64,000 bases of DNA from CAZHZT01 sp964537285 (GTDB taxonomy: Bacteria; Bacteroidota; Bacteroidia; Chitinophagales; Saprospiraceae): contig CAZHZT010000006.1 in assembly GCA_964537285.1 (NCBI GenBank), positions 1 to 64,000 of the forward strand, written 5' to 3'. Of this stretch, positions 1 through 7,281 are shown piece by piece. How positions within the stretch are numbered: position 1 is the stretch's first letter; the number at the start of each line of letters is the position of its first letter. A model generated the notes under the pieces. That model worked only from the letters and a program-made list of their open reading frames with translations, ran no database searches and was not told the DNA's origin. The translations under genes and the position numbers were made by a program.

Positions 1-300
1 CACCTGGCGCTAAAGCGCCAGGCAAAGAAAAAGCATAAGTTGACGACATTAGCGGCAGCCCACTACACAAGAGCAATGGCCTATGATGTGCTTCCGCTAC
101 GCGGAAGAAATTAGATGTAAATGCTTTTCCCCAGGAAAACCTGGGGCTATGATCAGGCAAGCCTAACGGCCTGCTTTTGGTTCTTAAAACGTTTACCAAA
201 TGAAATCATCTAGAACCACATTTTTACTGCTAAAATAATAAATTCCCAATTTAGGGATCAGGAAAATAATACCCTACCCATTTTACTTGTCCTTTTTTCC

Positions 301-386
301 TCAGGCTGTGTTGGAAAGCCTCGCCGTACCTTTGGGTCCCGAAGGCATTCGGGACAAGTTATGCCTACGTTTTCCGCCTAGCCTGA
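301..386. repeat. Intergenic inverted repeat, copy 1 of a dispersed family
   Basis: The stretch 1-420 has no gene. It holds several small hairpins (3-22, 92-108, 129-146, 337-354) and this larger element, whose ends TCAGGCT and AGCCTGA are complementary. Its body resembles the element at 59175-59266 read on the other strand: both have a CTCGCCGTA block and an ATGCCTRCGTTT block ending near GCCTAGC. A weaker trace (AAGGCGAAATACGC) sits at 23010. Function unknown; a non-autonomous repeat is the simplest reading. Confidence 0.5.
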
Positions 387-420
387 GAAAAAAATTACTT
401 CGCAAAATTTGGGTAGCTTA

Positions 421-798
421 TTAATTGCCTAATCCCTTAATAGAAAAGTTCCTGAATTCATCTTCATCTTCGCTAAACGGTAGGTTAAAAATCAATTCAG
501 CCTCTTGGACGGACGCTTTTGGATCCTTGCTGTGCTTCATAGCTAAAATAGAGTTGATGAGTAACCTGGCTCCCAGTTGCAGTATTTGCGCATCGCTCAG
601 TTCATTCGCTGAGACAAAGTGCAGCTTACAGGAAGGAAGAAATCTTTCCAGAAAGGCATCTCGAATGGGAAAATACTCCCGGAAAGGCCTGGGTTTCCAT
701 TTCTGTTCGCCATGGTAAAACAGTAGCGGTAAGACGTGTATGAGCGCTTGTTTGTTCTCTATCCGTTGTTCCCAAACTTCTACTGTGTAGCGTAGCAT
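421..798 (-). pseudogene. Rpn-family (Transposase_31, YhgA-like) nuclease, N-terminally truncated
   Basis: The 125 residues match the middle of Rpn/YhgA 'recombination-promoting nuclease' proteins, which are PD-(D/E)XK enzymes often annotated as putative transposases. The tell-tale segment is VLPLLFYHGEQKW near residue 22, preceded by LRYTVEVWEQ. In full-length members this lies about 80-100 residues into the protein, after the catalytic PD-(D/E)XK core. Here nothing coding is seen upstream of 798 in the same frame, so the catalytic part is missing. It is best read as a remnant. Very common gene debris in Bacteroidota and cyanobacterial genomes. Confidence 0.7.
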
Positions 799-922
799 TT
801 AGTTTTATTAATTACGTCTTGTTGAAATTATTTGTATAAAAAACACTATTTGTTGCAATGGAATAAATGTTTTGTTTATCTTACAGGAAAAAGTATTTCG
901 AATTCAATGTAATATTGTTAAG

Positions 923-2356
923 ATGTTGAAAGAAGAATTATTGAGGAGAATAGCTGATCTCGAATGGGAAGATTTTGAAGTAAAAGCGTCCAAAAGCAAC
1001 ATTCCAAAGTCTTGTTGGGAAACAGTCAGCGCCTTTTCAAACACAATGGGTGGATGGTTGGTATTGGGCATTCAGCAAAAAGGACAAAAATTTATAGTAC
1101 AAGGAGTAGACAATAGCGAAAAACTGGAATCCGACTTTTTGAATACTCTTCGTGGCGGAAAGTTTAATGTCTTCATTCCTACCAAACAAGAACGCTACGA
1201 TATTCATGGTAAAAAAGTATTGGCTTTTTACATCCCTATTTCCAAACAAAAACCGGTTTACTTTAACAGTCCTTCCAATACCTATATTCGGAGAGGAAGT
1301 TCGGATCAACGGGCTACGAAACCGGAAATTGACGCGATGTACCGCGATCAAACTTTTGGTACAAAAACCACGGAAGTTGCTCCTGGTACAAATCGCCAAG
1401 ATCTTAACGATCTTTCCTTGAATCGCTATCGCGACTACATGTCCCGTTTTAATCCCAATGTAGTTTATAATCGCTTCGACGAGGGCGAATTCCTTGAAAA
1501 ATTGCGTATTATGGATAATGATCAGCTGACTTATGGAGGTCTTTTATTTCTTGGAAAACGCTGGAGTATAGAGCGGCATTTTCCCGATTTCAGGATTGAT
1601 TTACTGGAAGTCCCAGGCACTTCCTATACAGATGCTAAATCTCGCTATACCTTTCGCCTGGACGAGCATGAAAACCTTTGGGAGTAATATTTTGAGTGTT
1701 TTACACGCTTAAGAAAGGTGATAGATGTCAACTATCGCATTAACGAAGAAGGTATTGGTGAAGAAAGTTCTCCCGGACTATTAGCTTTACGAGAAGCACT
1801 GGTGAATATGTTGATGCATGCAGACTATTTTTCATCTGCTACTTCCCGCATCAGGATTTTCACGGATCATGTTGACTTTTTTAATCCCGGCGGCTTTCCC
1901 AAACCACTTGAGGAGTTAAAAGCTAAGGATTTGTCGCTGCCGCGAAATCCCATTCTTACCAAGTTGTTTCGCATGGTAAAAATTGCTGAAAATGCAGGCT
2001 TTGGATTGGATAAGATTGAGTCGAATTGGATGGCCTATAATGGTACATCACCCAATTTTGATATTGAGTTTGATACTGTTATGGTTAGATTGAAAACGGT
2101 AAATGATTCACCTGAGAGAGTGAAAGGGGCGATTGGGTTGGGTGAAAGGTTGGGTGAAACAGAAGAAAAAATAATTCAAGCAATGGCAAATGATTTATAT
2201 GTTTCACAAACTGAGCTAAGTGAAAAATTAGCCATTAGTACTACTGCCATAGAAAAACACATCAAAAATCTAAAAGAAAAAGGGATCATCAAAAGGGTAG
2301 GTCCTGCCAGGGGAGGACATTGGGAGGTTATTAAGCGGTTAAAAAAACGCGAATGA
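923..2356 (+). pseudogene. AlbA_2 (Schlafen-type) ATP-binding regulator, broken by an in-frame TAA
   Basis: The first part (923-1687) carries an AlbA_2 domain: EVKASKSNIP, then FSNTMGGWLVLGI, then the YIRRGSSDQRAT motif. After an in-frame TAA at 1685-1687 the same frame continues without loss to 2356. It gives the GHKL-like ATPase part (REALVNMLMHADY, FFNPGGFP) and a C-terminal winged helix (TELSEKLAISTTAIEKHIKN). Together these make one protein of about 477 residues, the usual length of this family. ATG at 923 is preferred over 872 because the residues before it do not look like family sequence. One base change (for example CAA or GAA to TAA) would explain the break. Family members are DNA-binding regulators or defence-associated proteins; the role here is unknown. 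Confidence 0.75.
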
Positions 2357-2425
2357 TTTGAATAACACCGCTCAAAAAAGAAAATTTCCTGCCGGGCGCG
2401 ACGAACCTACATACGAGACAGCCTC

Positions 2426-2956
2426 TTAAGGGGTTATCTGCCCATCTAATACTTTTTGAACAAAATCCTCGCTTTTTCCAGTAATTTGAGCAGTTTCGGT
2501 AATGGGCAGGCCTTTCTTTGCCGGGTTTTGAATAACAAAAATAGCTCTTTTCTCATCCCCTTTCTCCATCAACTGATCAGCGGCGGATTTAAATGGTTTT
2601 CTATTGCCTCCATAGCTCATCTCGGGTTCTTCCAACAAAAAAGATCCACGAGTAGACTCTTGGCTATTTTTGTAAACATCGCTTTGGTTCCCATTTAAAA
2701 CAATAGAGATAATTGGAACACCCAAAGCTGCTTCCAATTTTGCAATGGATTTGATGGTCATATTATGCTCACCGGATAACCAGCGGCTTATCTCAGATTC
2801 CTTTTTGCCCATGCGTTCTGCCAATTCCTTCTGCGTTATACTTTTGGCTTTAAGAATTTGATAAATGCGTTCTACAATGTCTACATATTTTTGGACAAAT
2901 ATTTTGCTTTCGGGTTTATGTTCGGAAAGCACTTTATGAAAAAGCTTGCTGGGCAT
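2426..2956 (-). CDS. XRE-family HTH protein, HigA-like antitoxin candidate
   Basis: 176 residues. An XRE helix-turn-helix lies at about residues 38-90 (ITQKELAERMGKKESEISRWLSG is the recognition region). A C-terminal tail of about 85 residues of unknown fold follows. The length and the position directly behind a small ORF (2 nt gap to the stop at 2959) resemble the antitoxin gene of a two-gene toxin-antitoxin pair. The upstream ORF has lost its start, so a working toxin is not visible. It could equally be a plain regulator. DNA-binding role is likely; partner identity is inference. Confidence 0.7.
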   Translation of the reverse strand: MPSKLFHKVLSEHKPESKIFVQKYVDIVERIYQILKAKSITQKELAERMGKKESEISRWLSGEHNMTIKSIAKLEAALGVPIISIVLNGNQSDVYKNSQESTRGSFLLEEPEMSYGGNRKPFKSAADQLMEKGDEKRAIFVIQNPAKKGLPITETAQITGKSEDFVQKVLDGQITP

Positions 2957-2958
2957 GG

Positions 2959-3123
2959 TTAATAGATTATGATTTCTTCTGAATAGGGCGATGTAAGCAC
3001 TTGATCCTCATTATTTATCAGGATATCGCCCTCTAATATGGCTTCATCAATTTTCTTGGCAAACAACTGGGCTTCATTAAACTTTACGTTTAAGGACGAA
3101 CTATTCTGAACCTTGCAAGATAT
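2959..3123 (-). pseudogene. Start-less small ORF in front of the XRE gene
   Basis: Reading the minus strand from 3123 gives 54 codons with clear coding character (N-rich start, FNEAQLFAKKIDEAILEGDI, then NNEDQVLTSPYSEEI) ending at TAA 2959-2961, 2 nt before the ATG of the XRE gene. A stop lies immediately upstream and there is no ATG or GTG that opens it. The 5' end has therefore probably been lost, or a rare start is used. It may be what is left of the partner of the HTH protein. No family recognised. Confidence 0.4.
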
Positions 3124-3196
3124 TTAAAAGACTTTAAAAATAAAACTTTTTATGTTTATAAAATTTACATGTAGAAAAATTTGTTTTTTACTTTTT

Positions 3197-3421
3197 CTAA
3201 AACCTCACCAATTCCTCCAACGAAATTTCCAGACTTTCTGCAATGGCATGTAGCGTACTTAAGGTTGGATTGATCAAACCCCGCTCGATCCGGCTGATTT
3301 GGGAGATGGATACATCTGTGGCGAAGGCCAGTTCTTTTTGGGTAAGCCCTTTGGATTTACGCAAGTTGCACAGATGCCGGCCAAAGCGATTCTGAAGCTC
3401 TTCATTTCTAATGTTGTTCAT
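3197..3421 (-). CDS. Small XRE-family transcriptional regulator
   Basis: 74 residues, nearly all helix-turn-helix: LRKSKGLTQKELAFATDVS followed by SQISRIERGLINPTLSTL, a classic HTH_3 domain. Single-domain XRE proteins of this size are usually autoregulators of small mobile or restriction loci, as controller proteins or orphans. The gene stands alone. A 32-nt perfect palindrome lies 66 nt upstream of its start (3487-3518) and could be its operator or the terminator of the next gene. Confidence 0.85.
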   Translation of the reverse strand: MNNIRNEELQNRFGRHLCNLRKSKGLTQKELAFATDVSISQISRIERGLINPTLSTLHAIAESLEISLEELVRF

Positions 3422-3486
3422 GTTGCTAATTTGAGGAAACTTGAGCTTGAAAAAGTAGGTATATATGCTTGTTTTTGCTATGTTTG

Positions 3487-3518
3487 ATTCCGTGAACTAC
3501 TTAAGTAGTTCACGGAAT
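3487..3518. repeat. Perfect 32-nt palindrome (ATTCCGTGAACTACTT arm)
   Basis: The sequence ATTCCGTGAACTACTT is followed directly by its exact reverse complement with no loop. It sits between the start of the XRE gene (3421) and the end of the endonuclease-like gene (3585), both leftward. It may act as a terminator-type hairpin or as a dyad operator for the XRE protein. The absence of a loop and of a T-tract makes a simple intrinsic terminator less certain. Confidence 0.6.
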
Positions 3519-3584
3519 TAAATTAAGGTTGGTAGTAAAAGATATATTTTTTTGTGCTAAATGCGCGGTAATTATAAAAGAAAC

Positions 3585-4391
3585 CTAAATATCAAATTCC
3601 CCAAGCAAGCCAGAATGATCACTCCATTTTTTTTTTCGAAACTCATGGATGTATCTACACGCAGTTAAGGGTAGGGCTTCCGAAGCAAACATATGATCAA
3701 ACCGCCTTTTGAATTCTTTGTTTTTTCGTTTTAAGACAAAACTAAAGGCCTCAGTCTGATATCCGTGCAAGTGGCGTAGGCAGTCGATCATTTGAAAGTC
3801 CTCTAAGCCCTTTAATATTGAGCGCTCTACCCGGTCCCATTCCTGCTTGCCTTTGCGGACGTAAACTTCCATTTTAGAATTAAATGATTGCCCCCAGGTA
3901 ATTACTGACCCGTCGGGCATTTCAAGCATTGGGGTGTTGAAGTCTCCGCATAGGATTTTATATGGAGCCTTGCTGGAAACTATATTTTTATAAACAGCCC
4001 GAATGGTTTCTATTTTAACCCACTTATTCGAAGAGCCGGGAGGAATGTGTGTTTGCGCTATTTCAATCATTTTTTCGTTGATGGATAGCTGTACTCTCAA
4101 GAATTTTTCCTGCCAACCCACGGGATGAAGGTGTGCTAACTTTTTAATAGGTTGTTTAGATGCCGTTAATAAGCAATATTTACGAGGGCCTTCGTGGAGG
4201 CCAGGGTCTTCGAAAGAATTATCAATTAGATAGTTAAAGCCTGACTTGGGGAGTTCTGCTTTGAAAACCTTCAAAGTAGATGGTATCACCTCTTGTAGGC
4301 ATAAAACGTCTACATTTAGTGATTGGATGGCAGCTAACTGGAGTGGCTGCTTTTTTAAGCGGCCTGCGGTGTTGAGGCTTAGTATTCGCAT
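3585..4391 (-). CDS. Endonuclease/exonuclease/phosphatase (EEP) family protein
   Basis: 268 residues covering a full EEP fold. Motifs in order: LSLNTAG (N-terminal Asn), VLCLQEV (metal-binding Glu), AQTHIPPG, CGDFNTP (catalytic D-x-N), RRFDHMFAS and SDHSGLLGEF (the C-terminal D-H). All the catalytic residues of the exonuclease III-like superfamily are present, so it should be an active Mg-dependent phosphodiesterase. The substrate could be DNA, RNA or a phospho-lipid/inositol, and cannot be told from sequence. No signal peptide. Single gene, flanked by small XRE genes. Confidence 0.85.
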   Translation of the reverse strand: MRILSLNTAGRLKKQPLQLAAIQSLNVDVLCLQEVIPSTLKVFKAELPKSGFNYLIDNSFEDPGLHEGPRKYCLLTASKQPIKKLAHLHPVGWQEKFLRVQLSINEKMIEIAQTHIPPGSSNKWVKIETIRAVYKNIVSSKAPYKILCGDFNTPMLEMPDGSVITWGQSFNSKMEVYVRKGKQEWDRVERSILKGLEDFQMIDCLRHLHGYQTEAFSFVLKRKNKEFKRRFDHMFASEALPLTACRYIHEFRKKKWSDHSGLLGEFDI

Positions 4392-4457
4392 GGGGGATTA
4401 TGTTGATTTTTCAGTAGCGGCATTGATTAAGCTTTGGAAGTGACATGAAAAGTTTTT

Positions 4458-4655
4458 TTATTCCCGCACCAACAAACTACAAACATCCACTTCCAATAGC
4501 TCCGCGACCTGAAATAAAACCTCCAATGGTGGTTGCATATCGTTGGTGCACCAGCGGGAAACGGTAGAGCGATCCCGGCCGACTCGCTCGGCCAGCCATT
4601 TGGCGGTTTTGTCTTGCTCGGCTAAGACGGCTTTTATTCTGTTGTATTTGCGCAT
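4458..4655 (-). CDS. Small XRE-family transcriptional regulator
   Basis: 65 residues that form one HTH domain: LAEQDKTAKWLAERVGRDRSTVSRW, then PPLEVLFQVAELLEVDV. The layout is typical of Cro/C1-like single-domain repressors, and it closely resembles 'helix-turn-helix' genes scattered in Bacteroidota. It diverges from the toxin-immunity pair that starts at 4825, with 169 nt of AT-rich DNA between, and could control that pair. The target is inference. Confidence 0.8.
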   Translation of the reverse strand: MRKYNRIKAVLAEQDKTAKWLAERVGRDRSTVSRWCTNDMQPPLEVLFQVAELLEVDVCSLLVRE

Positions 4656-4760
4656 GAGATCACTAATGATTTTGAGTAAGATAAGCCTGGTCTATGCATG
4701 AAAGAGAATTATCCTTGTGATTTATATGAAAATTAAATTTCGTTAAACGAACTATTTTGT

Positions 4761-4768
4761 TAATTTTG
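4761..4768 (+). promoter_or_regulatory. Candidate Bacteroidota -7 box (TAATTTTG)
   Basis: TAATTTTG fits the TAnnTTTG -7 consensus of the Bacteroidota primary sigma factor and lies 57 nt before the ATG at 4825. No clean TTTG -33 box is seen at the expected distance, so this is weak. Confidence 0.3.
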
Positions 4769-4824
4769 CGAAAATTAATTGCTTTTATACGTCAATAAAA
4801 GCTCATTTAGATCAAATAAAACAA

Positions 4825-5304
4825 ATGACCATGCCATTGAAAACGATGAATTTTCCTGCTAGTCGCCCGCTACACCAGCTTTTGTTCTTGCTATCAGGCA
4901 TTGTATTGGTGTTGCTTTGGAGCCATTTGGATAAGCCAGATATGATTATTAGAACCACTCCCCCGCCTGAATTAGGTATCGAACTGAGTGAGGAACAACT
5001 GTCTGAACTGGCCTCCGCCTACGAATCAGGCTTTGACCACCCGGATCCGAAAAAGGACGATCCGTGCAAACGCTTACAATTGCTGCCGTACAAAAAACTC
5101 TCTACTTGGCGCAAACAATTCCGGAAACGAGGATTTACAATGGAGAAAATCAAACATATTTTGCAATACGGGCGGCGGGAAGCTTACACCCATCCGGAAA
5201 AAGCTGTACCTTACACCAAAATTTTTGATGAACAGGGCAACTGGATCGTCGTCGATTTTATCGATTGCATCATCTGGCAGGTGGCCCCTTACAATTTTAA
5301 GTAA
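4825..5304 (+). CDS. Membrane-anchored protein with colicin E5-like nuclease domain
   Basis: 159 residues. A hydrophobic segment at about residues 19-33 (LLFLLSGIVLVLLW) predicts one membrane anchor. A proline- and acid-rich linker follows, then a basic C-terminal domain (about residues 95-159) beginning RKRGFTMEKIKHIL and closing with DEQGNWIVVDF and IIWQV. That order (RG-[FW]-T, helix, then G-[NS]-[YW]-VV-D and I-[VI]-QV) is the pattern of colicin E5-related ribonucleases, which cut tRNA anticodon loops. The stop overlaps the start of the next gene by one base (TAATG), the tight coupling expected for toxin and immunity. The E5 assignment rests on motif spacing only. An unusual point is that the toxic domain hangs on a short membrane protein rather than on a large secreted carrier. 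Confidence 0.55.
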   Translation: MTMPLKTMNFPASRPLHQLLFLLSGIVLVLLWSHLDKPDMIIRTTPPPELGIELSEEQLSELASAYESGFDHPDPKKDDPCKRLQLLPYKKLSTWRKQFRKRGFTMEKIKHILQYGRREAYTHPEKAVPYTKIFDEQGNWIVVDFIDCIIWQVAPYNFK

Positions 5305-5555
5305 TGGAAATCGGAGCGGAATATACGATCTACGTTAAAGCCCTCAGCAATGGCGAATGGTTTGGCGGCTGGGCACCTGTCCGCGCCCGCCTCGAATGGC
5401 TGCGACCGGATGGGCAGGCGGCTTTGTTTACCTTGGTGGAACAAGGCCTGGATGAGGATGATGAGTATGCGTTTTGGGAGGTGGGGACGTTGGTGTTAGG
5501 GGCGCTTGAAGAAGGGGATTGGAAAATCTTCGCGGGGTACTCTTTTGAAAGGTGA
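5304..5555 (+). CDS. Small acidic protein, candidate immunity protein
   Basis: 83 residues, strongly acidic (EQGLDEDDEYAFWEV) and aromatic, with no signal peptide or membrane segment. Its ATG shares the last base of the stop codon of the E5-like gene, so translation is coupled. An acidic partner is what would be expected to neutralise a basic tRNase domain, and immunity proteins of E5-type toxins are of similar size. No family is recognised from sequence alone; the immunity role is inferred from overlap and charge. Confidence 0.55.
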   Translation: MEIGAEYTIYVKALSNGEWFGGWAPVRARLEWLRPDGQAALFTLVEQGLDEDDEYAFWEVGTLVLGALEEGDWKIFAGYSFER

Positions 5556-5565
5556 CTGAAAAGGG

Positions 5566-6366
5566 TTATTGAGTAAATACTTCGTATGACTTGATCATAT
5601 AGTTCTCGTTTAGTTCTATTATCTTTCCTTCCATCCCTTCTTGATTAGAATAACAATACTGCATCGTTTTGTATTCCTTGAATTTTCTTTTCCTTTCCTT
5701 AATGTCTGGTGTTTCTGTAAAATTGGTCGTACTGCAATACACTTTATTATTTTTTGAGAGAAACTCACGACGTTTTTTGTACTTTCCTTGATTGCCTGTT
5801 TGCAAGACGTGGGTATAATTTAGAATGATATCAGTGTTGTCTAAAAGGCGTTGCATTTTAAATTTATCGCTAGAATTTACGGTTCTAATTATCACGCGGT
5901 TATCCTCAGATTGAAGGTTCTTTAGAAAATTATTTTCCCCACAAACGATAATACCAATCGATCTTCCAAGGTGGGTATACATCCTTTCTGTTTCAAAAAT
6001 TTTTAGGAAATCAGAAAACAATGCCGGTTGTTCATTGATCTCATTGGATGTTGCAAAGAGCTGGCTTTTGTGAAGCTTTTTCACACTGCCGTTTTGAATA
6101 ATGCAGGAAAGGTTAGATTTAAGTCCTGCTTTACCAGCATTCGAAATGACTTCAAAACAAACAAACACTTTTCTATTGAAAATTTTTTTAGAAAAATTGC
6201 CATCAAGGTCTGTAATTTTCAATGTCCAGCCTGGAAATAGTATTATATCCGCTGTTGAATTATTGATTATGTTCAAAAATTGATCTGCTGAAAAAATTGG
6301 GTTAGGAACTCCCTTTTTATTTCGGCCGAGTTGATCCGTATATCCGGTTATGAGTTGTATTTGCAT
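5566..6366 (-). CDS. Nitrilase-fold-like protein, possibly inactive
   Basis: 266 residues, unrecognised as a named family, but laid out like carbon-nitrogen hydrolases. ADIILFPGWTL stands at the Glu position of the family (usually FPE), LHKSQLF at the catalytic Lys position, and SIGIIVCGENNFL at the Cys position (usually ICYD). The Cys and Lys seem present while the Glu is replaced by Gly. If the alignment is right, this would be a degenerate or non-hydrolytic member. It ends 10 nt from the immunity-like gene, convergent. The function, and even the family, remain uncertain. Confidence 0.4.
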   Translation of the reverse strand: MQIQLITGYTDQLGRNKKGVPNPIFSADQFLNIINNSTADIILFPGWTLKITDLDGNFSKKIFNRKVFVCFEVISNAGKAGLKSNLSCIIQNGSVKKLHKSQLFATSNEINEQPALFSDFLKIFETERMYTHLGRSIGIIVCGENNFLKNLQSEDNRVIIRTVNSSDKFKMQRLLDNTDIILNYTHVLQTGNQGKYKKRREFLSKNNKVYCSTTNFTETPDIKERKRKFKEYKTMQYCYSNQEGMEGKIIELNENYMIKSYEVFTQ

Positions 6367-6382
6367 GTGTTAAAACGATACT

Positions 6383-6485
6383 AAATTTGGTAGTGGGTCA
6401 AAAATGTGGACAGTTGCTTGCAAACACTTTAACATGGGGCCTTGAAAACTATGTATCAACGGATTCACCCCACTACCCTAAATTT
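6383..6485. repeat. Short inverted-repeat element, left copy (ends GGTAGTGGGT)
   Basis: The gap 6367-6756 has no gene. It contains this element of about 100 bp, with ends AAATTTGGTAGTGGGT and ACCCCACTACCCTAAATTT. The right end carries ATCAACGGATTC, which is also present in the copy at 20750-20855. The rest of the gap (6486-6756) is AT-rich and empty as far as can be seen. The element is probably a non-autonomous mobile repeat. Together with the second copy it brackets the Hma-like operon. Confidence 0.55.
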
Positions 6486-6756
6486 AAATCACCTTCCAAA
6501 ACGAGGGTTTAAAAAAAACTATGGTTTTTGGGTTTGGTTATTTTATATTTTTCGCTGCGATAAATAAAAAATACTACTGATAATCAGTTTCTTAGATTTA
6601 AATATTTTCTGTTTATTTTTATTTTATTATTTTTTTGCCAGCCAGTAGGTTCTTGTTTTTTACTGCCATAATACCTTAATTGAAAACACCTCTGAGTGGA
6701 GGTAGTATATGATTAAAAAATAACATGTTTTCCTAATTATTTTTTGGCAAATCTTA

Positions 6757-7281
6757 TCAATCTTCCTCCTCAAAATCCAAACCCAACTGTTTCGCCGACT
6801 CCTTCACAATTTTATAGGAAGGGCTTTGTTCCGTTATGGGAGCACCTGCGTTGCTCTTTCCCTTTATCCGGATTTCAATTTCTACATTATTATCTTTTAA
6901 AGGCATGATAAAACTGGAAAAAACCTGATGGTAGTTGGCTACATCTATCTTGCCTTTGATGCAAATAGACTTAAATTGTTTTATTTCTGTTAAGGGTTCT
7001 TTTGAAACCTCTACAGGACCAGATGAAGGTGAATCGACAGGTGAAGGCCTATATGCAGAAGGATCAATTTGGAGAGGATCGGTTGCTCCTTCCGACTTTT
7101 CTTCTTGCACCTCGCTTGGATCTACCAGCCAATAGGTCTCATCTTGCACATCAAAATAAGGTATGTTTTCTCCCAGATAATAGCTTTGGAATTGCTGGCC
7201 ATCACCTGAAGCTATGGCAATCTCTTTGTCGTAGCAGTAACGCTCTAAACTATTTTGAATGGCTTTACTTTGAGTAATCAT
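6757..7281 (-). CDS. C-terminal part of the DUF499 protein, split off
   Basis: 174 residues. The N-terminus (ITQSKAIQNSLERYCYDKEI, then ASGDGQQFQSYYLGEN and DETYWLVDP) reads as a direct continuation of the DUF499 protein that ends at 7278 with RFDGFPI. Joined, they give about 1107 residues, close to the usual length of DUF499 proteins. The break is a two-base addition in CCTATATGATT: removing TA restores FDGFP-MITQ. The result is an ATGA overlap that could allow reinitiation, so a functional split protein is possible. The second half has a proline/serine-rich linker and a beta-rich tail. Confidence 0.6.
   Translation of the reverse strand: MITQSKAIQNSLERYCYDKEIAIASGDGQQFQSYYLGENIPYFDVQDETYWLVDPSEVQEEKSEGATDPLQIDPSAYRPSPVDSPSSGPVEVSKEPLTEIKQFKSICIKGKIDVANYHQVFSSFIMPLKDNNVEIEIRIKGKSNAGAPITEQSPSYKIVKESAKQLGLDFEEED

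Noticed and set aside
301..386. Integron attC site
   Set aside because: There is an inverted repeat, but no proper RYYYAAC/GTTRRRY pair and no integrase or cassette array.
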